Below, piece after piece: positions 19,155 through 28,157 of a DNA stretch of 64,000 nucleotides; position 1 is the first letter of the stretch, and each line of letters starts with the position of its first letter. The notes beneath the pieces were generated by a model. It saw nothing but the letters and a program-made list of their open reading frames with translations, searched no databases and had not been told where the DNA came from. The translations under genes and the position numbers were made by a program. Origin of the DNA: an uncultured Saccharospirillaceae bacterium (GTDB taxonomy: Bacteria; Pseudomonadota; Gammaproteobacteria; Pseudomonadales; Oceanobacteraceae). The stretch lies in the NCBI GenBank assembly GCA_947499545.1, contig CANMOZ010000007.1, positions 124,001-188,000 of the forward strand, read 5' to 3'.

Positions 19155-19922
19155 TTAGAAGTACTTTTCCAGCATCCGCTCGTACATGAATACCCCTGTC
19201 CCGGGCTCTTTGGTGGTTTTGACTCGTTCGATGTGATGTTGCAGTTCCGCTACCAAAGCGTCCTCAACATCCAAGCTAAAAGCAAAATAATTATTGATTT
19301 CTTCGAATTTAAGCGCTATCTCGTACTTGGCGGCATTGAAACCCAAATTTTTCATATACCACTGACCCACAACCTTGTCGTAAGCCCAGATATCAATGCG
19401 GTCAAATTTCAACTGCTTCGCAAGAGTATCACCATCTGCTGCATAGATAATTTTGTTTTCAGGATACCCTTTTTCAATAATCGTTTGAGCCGCTACATCA
19501 TATTTAAGACTTCCAACTCGATAGCGTAATGCATCTTTAATGCTATCCAACTTGATGCCCTTACTTTTTTTGGTAAAGAGCACAACCTGGTCTTTTGCAA
19601 TGGGTCCTGCCCACTTGAAGAGCTTCTCTCTAGCGGATGACCGAGTCGTTGCAAACAACACAACGTTGGGCCCCAGCTCCAACTCCTTATAACCGCGCGC
19701 CCAGGGCACGAGCAGAATATCTTTCTTCTGTATGGGTTTTTCTTGCAGAGCTGTAGCCACTAATAGTAGGTCTACAGCTATACCAACCAGCTCACCATCT
19801 TCTATGTAATTAAAAGGCGGATACTGCTCCGTATAGTAGGTCAGGTCACTGAGTTGCTTAGCATGTCCACCACCGGTCACCAGCATCAGCGACCAGACTA
19901 GCAGTGAGCAATTTCGAATCAT
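19155..19922 (-). CDS. Periplasmic solute-binding protein, family 3 (amino-acid type)
   Basis: Protein of 255 residues with a signal peptide (hydrophobic 5-17, cleavage likely after GHA) and the bacterial extracellular solute-binding family 3 pattern: an opening with PPFNYIEDGELVGIAVDLL, which in ABC amino-acid receptors forms the ligand site, then a second lobe with GSLKYDVAAQTIIEKG. No permease or ATPase gene is adjacent, so it may be an orphan scavenging or sensing protein. GGTGGTGG lies upstream of the ATG. The family call is firm; the ligand is unknown. Confidence 0.85.
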   Translation of the reverse strand: MIRNCSLLVWSLMLVTGGGHAKQLSDLTYYTEQYPPFNYIEDGELVGIAVDLLLVATALQEKPIQKKDILLVPWARGYKELELGPNVVLFATTRSSAREKLFKWAGPIAKDQVVLFTKKSKGIKLDSIKDALRYRVGSLKYDVAAQTIIEKGYPENKIIYAADGDTLAKQLKFDRIDIWAYDKVVGQWYMKNLGFNAAKYEIALKFEEINNYFAFSLDVEDALVAELQHHIERVKTTKEPGTGVFMYERMLEKYF

Positions 19923-20205
19923 TCCTCGCCACCACCATTTTCAAGACTGGAGTTGAGTTGTAAACTTTTTTCAGTCTAGACACCTCATTTCAAAAGTCAC
20001 TCAGCAACAAATCATGACAAACTACAAAAGACTGACACCCTAGCAAGAAAGATCAGCGAGGACGTGACGATCAAGGGTAAAAATAGACGCTAAATGAGGC
20101 CCACTCAGATAAAAGGCGCTCTCTAAAGAACACACCTATTTTGCCGATAGCTTATGGTGATCATTCTTTTGTCAGAATTAACAATGATGATAAAGGACCT
20201 TAAAT

Positions 20206-20907
20206 ATGGATGGTGTCGGTAATTCGAGCAAGGTAAGGTCTTTAAACTTATCGCATCTTACTCAATCAGGGACCTCTCTAGAAAAGAAAGAAGGCGTTAC
20301 GATACTGCCAGAAAAACCATTAGATTCTATCAATGACATAAAGCCAGATAGCTTCACACTATCATGGGCAGTCTATAGGTCTGGCCAAAACTATATATCA
20401 CACTCCCAATCCGCTCAATCTACGGGTCGGTTTTTGGAGATTTGCGTTCGGGATATGCCAAAAGCGGTTCAAAGCGTCGCAGCAATACTACCCCACATAG
20501 AGAAAACTGTTGAAAACGCTATTCCTTCTTTGAAGAACAAGCTTTGGGATTTCTCCATAAACAGCTCAGGCCGTTTCGTGGTCGACAACAGCGATCATAT
20601 GCTCACTGAATCAGAACATACTGCATTGGTAAAGACCTTGAATAGAGCAGGAGGAAATGATCGTTTTGAAACGCTAAAAGGTACAATGATTGAGGTTCTG
20701 CAAGCACAAAGAGGGCCTGACTTGTACAGCACCGGTATAGGCCGATACGACCTCAATCAAGAAAATTTTGGACAAACGATACGTTTTCGTTCTTTCATGA
20801 ACTCAGCAAACAATTTGAAGCATATGGAAGCGCTTGCGGGCCAACTTACTCAAAGAGCTCCAGACAAATACAGTCAAATAGAGATCTACTCAATATCTTT
20901 TAAATGA
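20206..20907 (+). CDS. Hypothetical protein, 233 residues
   Basis: I do not recognise a family. The start is well supported by AAAGGA eight bases before the ATG. The sequence has no signal peptide or membrane segment, is mixed alpha/beta in character, and has a polar Ser/Thr/Asn-rich first 50 residues that look disordered. It stands alone between a binding protein and tatD, both on the minus strand. A 37-residue frame downstream (21086-21199) begins in a similar style, which may indicate a degraded relative. A soluble accessory or secreted effector-like protein is possible but unsupported. Confidence 0.6.
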   Translation: MDGVGNSSKVRSLNLSHLTQSGTSLEKKEGVTILPEKPLDSINDIKPDSFTLSWAVYRSGQNYISHSQSAQSTGRFLEICVRDMPKAVQSVAAILPHIEKTVENAIPSLKNKLWDFSINSSGRFVVDNSDHMLTESEHTALVKTLNRAGGNDRFETLKGTMIEVLQAQRGPDLYSTGIGRYDLNQENFGQTIRFRSFMNSANNLKHMEALAGQLTQRAPDKYSQIEIYSISFK

Positions 20908-20939
20908 TTGCTTTCATCATTCCATACCATTAACAGCCT

Positions 20940-20972
20940 TTTGTTATCATTAATCTTAAATTTGATAACAAA
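20940..20972. repeat. Inverted repeat downstream of the 233-residue gene
   Basis: TTTGTTATCA and TGATAACAAA form a perfect 10-bp stem around a 13-base loop, about 30 bp after the stop codon. There is no T-tract, so a terminator role is uncertain. Confidence 0.35.
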
Positions 20973-21085
20973 TACAAACAAGATTGGCATAAGTGATATC
21001 CCATTTCCCCACCACCTATTAAAGAAATGGAGCAGCGGGTCGTTATTTAGGAGAGCTATAAATTGCGGCTGTAGGTGAATAGCTT

Positions 21086-21199
21086 ATGGATATCAGCACT
21101 TTGAATGCTGGCAGAGCTTTTGATTTAAGTCTTCTTAATAAAACACGTAATGATGTAAAACCTGCAAAACCAGGCGGGGTTCTTAGTTCTACCCTATGA
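21086..21199 (+). pseudogene. Possible small gene or gene remnant, 37 residues
   Basis: A short frame opening MDISTLNAGRAFDLSLLN, preceded by AGGTG at eight bases. It sits in an otherwise empty 520-bp stretch after the gene at 20206-20907, whose first residues have a similar style (MDG..., SLNLSHL). It may be the start of a truncated relative or chance. Low confidence. Confidence 0.2.
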
Positions 21200-21430
21200 A
21201 CAAAGTGCGTGAAGAGTACGCAAATTCACAGCAAGCTCTTTTATTCTTTCACACCTAAAACATATTGAATCAACATTCAGTTTCCAATAGGTGCTGATCA
21301 TAGAGCATTTTTATCCAAGCTTGCAGGCTAGACAACATGGCAATGAAAGCCTAGCTGTTCAACGGTTTAGGTATCCCGATTGCGCTCCTTTAACGAGGCA
21401 TCTACCATCGGTCATGAAAATTACTTTTAT
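21200..21430. other. Intergenic stretch, nothing assigned
   Basis: The rest of the gap before tatD. No credible frame with a ribosome-binding site on either strand and no clear repeat. Confidence 0.45.
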
Positions 21431-22243
21431 TTATAAAAGATGATTTTTAAACAACCTATTAGCATTTTCAGTTGTTATCTTTGCCACTTCGCCAAGGGGT
21501 ATCTCTTTTAATTGAGAGAGCATAAGGCCTATCTTTGGAATACTTAATGGAGTGTTTCGTATTTTAGATTTTTCACTCTGTTGTGCTATCAAAAACTGAG
21601 GAGGCATATCAGGTGAGTCGGTTTCCAAGACCAATGATCGCAGTGGAAGCGCTTTAATCGTTGCTTGAAGGCGTACCGCTTGGTCAAAAGTAGCTGCTCC
21701 CCCAATTCCAAGATAAAACCCCAACTCTAGGTATTTACGAGCAACCTCAATACTACCGGAGAAAGCGTGCACCATTCCTCCGTGCGACCAACGAGTCAGC
21801 TTTAAAATACGAAACACCTCATGATGCGCTTTACGAACGTGCAATACTGCTGGTCGATTGTAATCTTTAGCCCATTCAAGTTGATGCTGGAAACATAAAA
21901 GTTGCTGTGCGTGCGTCCTTTTATCAAGCATAAAATCCACTCCCACCTCCCCTAGAAGAGCCGTTTGTTTTTGCTCAAAGGCAGTCCGCAGTTCAGTTTC
22001 CACACTCATATCGAAGCTGTTATTCCAATAGGGATGCACCCCATATTGAGACACCCACTCCCAATCATCCGGCATTTGCGATTCAAGCGTCTCCAAGATC
22101 AAATCCCGACGACCCCACTGTTCACTGGAAACACCTGGAACACTTACTTTTTTTACGCCTTCCTGGTAAGCATCCAAAGCAACCGAAGCCCTATCCTGAT
22201 CAAAAGCTTCAAAATCCAGGTGACAGTGAGCATCAACCCACAT
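21431..22243 (-). CDS. TatD-family metal-dependent hydrolase (DNase)
   Basis: Protein of 270 residues with the TatD TIM-barrel metal ligands in order: DAHCHLD at the N-terminus, GEVGVDF near 107, HVRK near 143, HAFSG near 166 and ETDSPD near 209. Family members are 3'-5' exonucleases linked to DNA repair and oxidative stress, some with deacylase activity. A GTG precedes the ATG by one codon; the ATG at 22243 is preferred because AGG lies about nine bases upstream. No operon partner is evident. Confidence 0.9.
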   Translation of the reverse strand: MWVDAHCHLDFEAFDQDRASVALDAYQEGVKKVSVPGVSSEQWGRRDLILETLESQMPDDWEWVSQYGVHPYWNNSFDMSVETELRTAFEQKQTALLGEVGVDFMLDKRTHAQQLLCFQHQLEWAKDYNRPAVLHVRKAHHEVFRILKLTRWSHGGMVHAFSGSIEVARKYLELGFYLGIGGAATFDQAVRLQATIKALPLRSLVLETDSPDMPPQFLIAQQSEKSKIRNTPLSIPKIGLMLSQLKEIPLGEVAKITTENANRLFKNHLL

Positions 22244-22418
22244 CACAGAAAACCTGCATATCTGTACCCTCCTAAACCTTTAAAGATTTTTCCTAACATG
22301 CCGATAATAAGCGTAACAAGGATATAAATTTGGACATAAGGCAAGGTATTTGCAATTAAAGGGTTAGCCATAGGTTAACGTGATGGGCTCGACTGACTTA
22401 AAACAATGGAGGTCGAAC

Positions 22419-22790
22419 ATGCAAATCACCAATCAAGATTTACTGGAGTGGATTATCAAACCCACTTTACAGGCTTTGGGTTGCCATCAAGCAACCGCCG
22501 CTCAAAACCTATTGTTAGCCGTTGCCAATCAACGCATCAAACCCAAACACCTAAATCGTGGATTAGGGATTTATCATATTGATGCGTTAACCCATCAACG
22601 AGTGTGGGATAAGTATCTAGCATTTCGACCAGAGCTTGCCAGCAAAATCCGCGGTTTAGCCTCACAACATGCTTTTCTTGCTAACCCTCACTTAGAACTG
22701 ACTACAAACCTTAGATACGCTACTGCTATTGCGTGGTTACTGTATGTGGTCCACCCATGTGAATTGCGCTTGGATGCCGCAATAGCCTGA
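22419..22790 (+). CDS. Small phage-type lysozyme-like protein
   Basis: Protein of 123 residues from the ATG at 22419, which is preceded by GGAGGT at six bases; an upstream in-frame ATG at 22380 lacks one. The segment RGLGIYHIDALTHQRVWDKYL, with NLRYATAIAWLLY near the C-terminus, resembles a small family found in tailed phages and prophages that looks like a lysozyme/transglycosylase fold. There is no signal peptide and no other phage gene nearby, so it is either a domesticated remnant or a stray cargo gene. The family call rests on memory of the pattern. Confidence 0.55.
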   Translation: MQITNQDLLEWIIKPTLQALGCHQATAAQNLLLAVANQRIKPKHLNRGLGIYHIDALTHQRVWDKYLAFRPELASKIRGLASQHAFLANPHLELTTNLRYATAIAWLLYVVHPCELRLDAAIA

Positions 22791-22840
22791 CTCTAAGTCT
22801 TCTAACGGGCTACGGCTACGGTATTCTCGCAACAGCAATA

Positions 22841-23662
22841 TCACCACTCTCGCTGCCTGATACTCTCTAAAACCCCTTCTTTTTCAAGCTCATTAAAAGA
22901 GGTCTCCAGCCTCTGAAACTCGTCGTCGGTTACTCCCTTTTTGCTGATGCCAAAATAAACGGGCGCTTCTTGAATGATATACTCGTGCAACCTCAAGTTT
23001 GCAAATTCCTCATCACGCTTAATCTTGTAACGCATAGAATCTTGATCCTCAAAAAAGCCTAGAATGCGTTTTAGCGATACTTTTTTAGGATTCTGATCAG
23101 CATTGATAACCGTTTCAAAATAACGCGAAAAGCTTGTGTCATTTTCAAGCCTTTGATGGAACTCAATGGAATAATGAACATCTTTTTGAATACCAAAACG
23201 ACTATTTTCAGCTGCCGCAATTTTCACTAGGTCATCTAGCGAACCTATCTTCCAGCCAACATTGTCTTTATGCACCACTAATCGCAATTTTGCATAACGT
23301 TCTGGACCAATCCAACGCATGTAGGCTGAACGCTCATCAGTTTTTGAAAGATTCATCATAATATCCAAATCTCCGGATTCCATAGCCTTTAAGGCTCCGG
23401 TCCAAGAACGCTTAAGAAAGGCTATTTTGAATCCTGCTCTTTCTACCATCGCTCGAGCCAACTCAACATCAAGACCTTCCCAAAGCCCTTTTTCATTATG
23501 AAAATATTGTGGAGGGTAATGTATCACTCTAACGCCCATTACCCTTTCATTTTCAGCCTCAGCTCGGTTAATGGGTATAACGAATAAACACAAGGTGAAA
23601 AGCCAAACAGTCAAACACTTTCGGAAGTTTCGAGGAGCCCATCTCATCTCAGATAACGACAT
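22841..23662 (-). CDS. Periplasmic solute-binding protein, family 3
   Basis: Protein of 273 residues. The ATG at 23662 is preceded by GGAGGAAG. A signal peptide (hydrophobic WLFTLCLFVIPI, cleavage after RAEA) is followed by the family-3 fold: HYPPQYFHNEKGLWEGLDVELARAM, GALKAMESGDLDIMMNLSKTDER and a C-terminal lobe ending LEKEGVLESIRQ. No transporter subunits are adjacent. It is distant in sequence from the protein at 19155-19922, so it is not a recent duplicate. The ligand is unknown. Confidence 0.85.
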   Translation of the reverse strand: MSLSEMRWAPRNFRKCLTVWLFTLCLFVIPINRAEAENERVMGVRVIHYPPQYFHNEKGLWEGLDVELARAMVERAGFKIAFLKRSWTGALKAMESGDLDIMMNLSKTDERSAYMRWIGPERYAKLRLVVHKDNVGWKIGSLDDLVKIAAAENSRFGIQKDVHYSIEFHQRLENDTSFSRYFETVINADQNPKKVSLKRILGFFEDQDSMRYKIKRDEEFANLRLHEYIIQEAPVYFGISKKGVTDDEFQRLETSFNELEKEGVLESIRQREW

Positions 23663-23743
23663 CAATCTTCCTCCTCGAGCATTTAAGGTTTTTGCAGTTA
23701 ACTACAATGAAGCATATTCAAAAAATCAATACTGTTCAGTGAG

Positions 23744-26700
23744 TTACACTTCCTCAGGCAAATTCAATGCAGACTCTTGACGTTTATGTGCTTGATAACC
23801 ACCAACTGACACATAAAGCACAGGCACAATAATTAATGTTAGTAAAGTGGAGACAATCAATCCTCCAATGATCACCGTCCCCATCGGCATCCACAACCCA
23901 GACCCAGCAACTGACAATGGCAACAAACCCAAAACCGTTGTGAGTGTTGTAAGAAGAATGGGAATAAATCGTTGCTGGCCTGCTCTCAAAATAGCCTCAT
24001 TAGCATTAAACCCCTGGTTAATTTTTCGATTTGCAGCATCCACTAATAAAATTGCATTATTAACAACAATCCCTATTAACGCCGTCAGCCCTATAAAAGC
24101 CGTAAAAGAAAAGCTTGATCCTATCAACCACAACCCAATCAACGCACCCGTAACAGCAAAGGGAGTGGCTGTCAGAATGATGACAGGCTGCGTCAAAGAT
24201 CGGAATTGCAAAACCAATATTGAAAGCACACCAAGTAAAGCAAAGGTTATCGCTTGAGACATACCTGCAAAGGATTCTTTGCGGCTGGCTTCATCTCCCC
24301 CAACCTCGACTCGCACCTCTGTAGGTAAATCCAACCCTTCAATATCGGATAAAATATCTTGGGTTACCGCACGAACGTTATAACCGTCTTGCACATCTGC
24401 CGTTAACCTTGCCATGCGATTAACATTGTAGTGCTGAAGCCTCGTTAGACTGCCTTCCAACCGCATCTCTACCAGAGCGCTCAGGGGGTATTTTTCTTGA
24501 TTATGCCCACGCACATAGGTTAACCCCAAGACCTCAGAAAGGGAGTAACCTGCACCTAAGCGAATCAAAATGGGCAAGTCATCACCGTTAAGGTCTTGGT
24601 AAAATCCAGCCGAAACACCCTGGGTTAACAAGGATAGGGTTTGATCAATGCGATCTAAAGGAACTCCCAATTGAGCAGCTTTTTCACGTAATATTCCTAT
24701 TCTTAAATCGACAGATACCTCACGCAGTGGGTTTTCAAGATTTAATACTGCTGGATGTTGCATCATGACTTTTTCAACGCGATCGGCTGACTCTCTCAAA
24801 GCGTCAATTTCCGTTGATATTAATCGAATCGCTAAAGGTGCTGCGGTTGGGGGGCCTTGCTGAAATTCTCGAATTCGCAACTTTAATCCTGGTTGATCCC
24901 GGTAACGTTCTCTCCACCTAGAAATTTCTGTTTGCACATCACTAATAGGAAGCGTTCGATCAAAAAAAACAAGCAAGTGTGCTAAGTGAGGAACCTGTCG
25001 ACTCGGAAATAAGTTGTAATACACCCTAGGGTTTTCCCTCCCCACATTAACCGCGACATGGGTCACACCCGCTTCTTGTTGAAATTGTTCAGCCCAATAT
25101 TGGGCATCGACTTTCATCTGATCAAAAGTGGTGCCTGGAGACTTTTCAAGATAAACGTTGACCATATGCTTTTCTGCTTTTGGAAATAAGCTAAATCCAA
25201 GAACAGGGAATAACCCCAAACTCAGCCCCCACAATACAAATGCCAACAGGAGTATTTTTTTGGGGTGCTTTAGAGCGCTTTCCAAAAATGGACGGTAATA
25301 AAGGTGGGTAAATTGTTCTAATGCTTGATAACTTTTTGGCGTTTTTCTTGAGTATAAATAGGTTGCGGCCAATGGCGCTAGCGTTAAGGCTCCGATTAAC
25401 GAAGCAACCAGCGTCAATACCACCATAATGGGCATTGAACGCATAAATGTACCGGAATTATTTGGTAGAGCAAGCAAAGGCACAAACGCCAGTATCGTTG
25501 TTGCGGTCCCCGCCACAATTGGCCATGCCACCGTATTCGCTCCCATAATGGCCGCTCTATGTGGCGGCAGCCCCTGCGAACGCCGATGCCCAACACTTTC
25601 TGTTACAACAAGCGCATTATCAACCAGAAGACCTAGTGCAATCACCAATCCAACAATAGACATTTGCTGCAAGCCATACCCCATCAAATCAAGCCAGCCT
25701 AAAGCCATGCCGATCGATATTGGCACCAATCCAGCCACGACTATTGCACTTTGCCACCCAAGAAAAATGGCTGATGCCAATAGCACTAGAATTAATCCCT
25801 GCATCAAATTAAAAAAGAACCCAGCCACTCGTCGATGAGTGCTGACACGCTGATCGTGAATGATCTTTAAATCAATGTGATTAGGTAATTGCGCTTGCCA
25901 CTGAGCGACCAGCTCATCGACCTCTCCCAAAACCTCTTCAATTCGAGTACCTTCTCTTTGTTCAACGGATACCCAAATAGCCGGCTGGCCATCCATAAAA
26001 GCACGGTAGCTTGGATCAGGATCTTGAATACTGACATGAGCAGCCTGCCTTACTTGTGGAGACACAGGGTTATTCGGTAAAAGAAAGGCCTCTTCGAGGG
26101 CTGTTAAGGAATCATAATCACCGCTTCCTTTTATGTTTATACGCTGACCATCTAGCTGTTTGTAGCCAATTGGTACATTTGAAGCACCTTGAGAGATGAC
26201 ACTAACCAACTCTAAGCCTGTTAACCCCAAGCTATGTAAGTTAACAGGGTCCACATCCACTCGGACTTCCTGCATTGGCGCCCCTTGAACCAAAGCTCGC
26301 TTCACACCTGAGATCCGCTCCAAACTGTGTTCAAGTTGCTCCGCCAGCAGCCTCAAGTCATACAAAGAAGCTTCGACTGACACCAGCGCAAGCTGCGCGA
26401 TACTGACATCTTTAGGGGATACTTGGTCAACAGCAACCAACTGCAAGGGCTCTGGCAGTTTCGATCTTGTTCTTTCAACAGCAGCGACTACTTCATCAAA
26501 TTTATCATCAGGATCACTGCCATAAACAAACTCAACATTGAATGAAACAACGCCTGTTTGAATATTGGTTTTTATATGTTTTACGTCATCCAGCTCATAA
26601 ATCGCTTCTTCTATGGGTTCAACAATCAATGACTCCATATCTTCAACAGCCGTACCTGGCTTAACAATCCGAACCAGCGCCGAAGGGAATTCAAATTGGG

Positions 26701-26812
26701 GGTCTTCCGATCGAGGCATCGTAAAATACGATTGCCCACCAAGCACGATGAGCATCAGCAAAACCACACTGATGGAGGCAGGATACTTCAACGCTATTTC
26801 TGGCAAGCTCAC
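23744..26812 (-). CDS. RND-family efflux transporter, inner-membrane pump
   Basis: Protein of 1022 residues, typical for AcrB-like pumps: one N-terminal helix, a periplasmic porter domain, helices 2-6 near 335-470, TM7 near 515, a second porter domain, then helices near 845-1000. The TM4 position reads LLVDNALVV (AcrB has two Asp) and TM10 reads VNNAILLVDAAN, so the proton relay differs from AcrB as in other RND subgroups. The GTG start overlaps the stop of the upstream membrane-fusion gene (GTGA), so translation is coupled. It exports small molecules using proton motive force. No outer-membrane channel gene is adjacent. Export of the PKS product is conceivable, but 5 kb of unrelated genes intervene. 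Confidence 0.93.
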   Translation of the reverse strand: MSLPEIALKYPASISVVLLMLIVLGGQSYFTMPRSEDPQFEFPSALVRIVKPGTAVEDMESLIVEPIEEAIYELDDVKHIKTNIQTGVVSFNVEFVYGSDPDDKFDEVVAAVERTRSKLPEPLQLVAVDQVSPKDVSIAQLALVSVEASLYDLRLLAEQLEHSLERISGVKRALVQGAPMQEVRVDVDPVNLHSLGLTGLELVSVISQGASNVPIGYKQLDGQRINIKGSGDYDSLTALEEAFLLPNNPVSPQVRQAAHVSIQDPDPSYRAFMDGQPAIWVSVEQREGTRIEEVLGEVDELVAQWQAQLPNHIDLKIIHDQRVSTHRRVAGFFFNLMQGLILVLLASAIFLGWQSAIVVAGLVPISIGMALGWLDLMGYGLQQMSIVGLVIALGLLVDNALVVTESVGHRRSQGLPPHRAAIMGANTVAWPIVAGTATTILAFVPLLALPNNSGTFMRSMPIMVVLTLVASLIGALTLAPLAATYLYSRKTPKSYQALEQFTHLYYRPFLESALKHPKKILLLAFVLWGLSLGLFPVLGFSLFPKAEKHMVNVYLEKSPGTTFDQMKVDAQYWAEQFQQEAGVTHVAVNVGRENPRVYYNLFPSRQVPHLAHLLVFFDRTLPISDVQTEISRWRERYRDQPGLKLRIREFQQGPPTAAPLAIRLISTEIDALRESADRVEKVMMQHPAVLNLENPLREVSVDLRIGILREKAAQLGVPLDRIDQTLSLLTQGVSAGFYQDLNGDDLPILIRLGAGYSLSEVLGLTYVRGHNQEKYPLSALVEMRLEGSLTRLQHYNVNRMARLTADVQDGYNVRAVTQDILSDIEGLDLPTEVRVEVGGDEASRKESFAGMSQAITFALLGVLSILVLQFRSLTQPVIILTATPFAVTGALIGLWLIGSSFSFTAFIGLTALIGIVVNNAILLVDAANRKINQGFNANEAILRAGQQRFIPILLTTLTTVLGLLPLSVAGSGLWMPMGTVIIGGLIVSTLLTLIIVPVLYVSVGGYQAHKRQESALNLPEEV

Positions 26813-27912
26813 GAAGAATTACCGCCAGACTTTTCCTTGATCATTTTGGTCTGACCATCAAGATGGATTTCTATGTCGGCCCCCGGTCTGATAAAGCGAG
26901 CCCCCTTAACGACAATCGCCTGCCCAGGTTGTAATTGGCTCCCTTTCCCTAAAGCAGCCTGAACCCATGCAATGTCCTTTTGTAAATCGTAAACCCGGAC
27001 CTGGAGGGGCTCCAACCCGGCCTCTAGTACTCGGTACAAAGTGGCATAGGGATGATTTACCGCAACCAGAGACTCAATAGGAACACCAACCCAACGCTGA
27101 TCCTGAGCACCCTCTAACGTAACCCGCCCCGAGTAACCCGTTCGCCAAGCGTCAGATTTCGCCTCAATGCTCGCAACCGCATCGTATAGCTGATAAGTCG
27201 ATGAGGGAGCGCCTGACAACCGCTCTAATCGCCCGCTGAACAAGGTGTCCGGCCAAGCACTCAGTTGTATCGAAAGTGACTGCCCAAGCTTCACGTAGGT
27301 TACATCTCGGTCTGTTAACCCAAAACGAAAAACCCATGGTGATTGCTGGGGCGCAAAAAGCAATACTGGCTGCCCTGCATTCACGAGTTCATTGGCTTCA
27401 ACCAGAGTTCTTAGAACGACACCATCTGAGGGCGCTTTAAGAGTTGAGTGCTTTAAGTTGTACTCAGCAATCCTTAATTCAGATTGTGCGACTTGCCATT
27501 GCGTTTGAGCATTATCAATTTGCTCTTCTGTTGCAACGCCCTGCTGTTTCAGGCGCTTAGCTCTTAACCAATCCTCTTTCGCTTGCCTCACCAAAGAGCG
27601 CGCTTTATCCACTTGAGCCTGCACCTCATCCAGCTGCAATGCCGCCAACATTTGATCACTCTCAACCCTTTCGCCAGCCTCAACAAATCGCTGAGCAATA
27701 TAGCCACTGGTTTTAAAAGCCAGTTTCTGCTCCGAATCTTTATGCAAATAGCCAATGGCATGAATTTTTGCCTGATAGGCTGTATTGGGGATGAATTGAG
27801 CCTCAACCGGCACGGTTTGAGTACTGGCTAAAACCGTCGGAGCCATCAAGACGATGATTGTCTGGATCGTTGAGTACAGCCTTAACGTCCATTTACTCAA
27901 GAACAAAATCAT
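26809..27912 (-). CDS. RND efflux periplasmic adaptor (membrane fusion protein)
   Basis: Protein of 367 residues with a signal peptide or N-terminal anchor (TIIVLMAPTVLAS), a lipoyl/barrel-sandwich half, an alpha-hairpin (about 100-155, QVDKARSLVRQAKEDW and QAQ-type heptads), the second lipoyl half with LKAPSDGVVLRTLVEANELV, and beta-barrel plus membrane-proximal domains. It bridges the pump encoded at 23744-26812 to an outer-membrane channel. The two genes overlap by four bases. The ribosome-binding site before the ATG is weak. Confidence 0.92.
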   Translation of the reverse strand: MILFLSKWTLRLYSTIQTIIVLMAPTVLASTQTVPVEAQFIPNTAYQAKIHAIGYLHKDSEQKLAFKTSGYIAQRFVEAGERVESDQMLAALQLDEVQAQVDKARSLVRQAKEDWLRAKRLKQQGVATEEQIDNAQTQWQVAQSELRIAEYNLKHSTLKAPSDGVVLRTLVEANELVNAGQPVLLFAPQQSPWVFRFGLTDRDVTYVKLGQSLSIQLSAWPDTLFSGRLERLSGAPSSTYQLYDAVASIEAKSDAWRTGYSGRVTLEGAQDQRWVGVPIESLVAVNHPYATLYRVLEAGLEPLQVRVYDLQKDIAWVQAALGKGSQLQPGQAIVVKGARFIRPGADIEIHLDGQTKMIKEKSGGNSS

Positions 27913-28100
27913 TTTGCTTTTTTACCTACCAACAGGCGCATTAAATTCGCCACACACTGCCTAAAAGGACATCGCTTGTTAACAAAAGAGTAGGGGCTTA
28001 ATTGATTAATGTGAAAACGGTGATGATGGGTATTGAAAAGCCAACAATGATGGTGTGATCCAAGAGCCAGTGCGCCAGCAAACAACTATTTCGAGCACAT

Positions 28101-28129
28101 AAAAAAAGCCCACTTGAAAAGTGGGCTTT
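28101..28129 (-). terminator. Rho-independent terminator of topA
   Basis: The perfect 11-bp stem AAAGCCCACTT / AAGTGGGCTTT with a GAA loop is followed on the minus strand by seven T residues. It lies 29 bp beyond the topA stop codon. Confidence 0.9.
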
Positions 28130-28157
28130 GGGGTTTTGAGATTTACAGCTTTCTGGG

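Noticed and set aside
23744-27912. RND pair as the dedicated exporter of the PKS product
   Set aside because: About 5 kb of unrelated genes separate it from the cluster and the pump looks like a general efflux system. Possible but unsupported.
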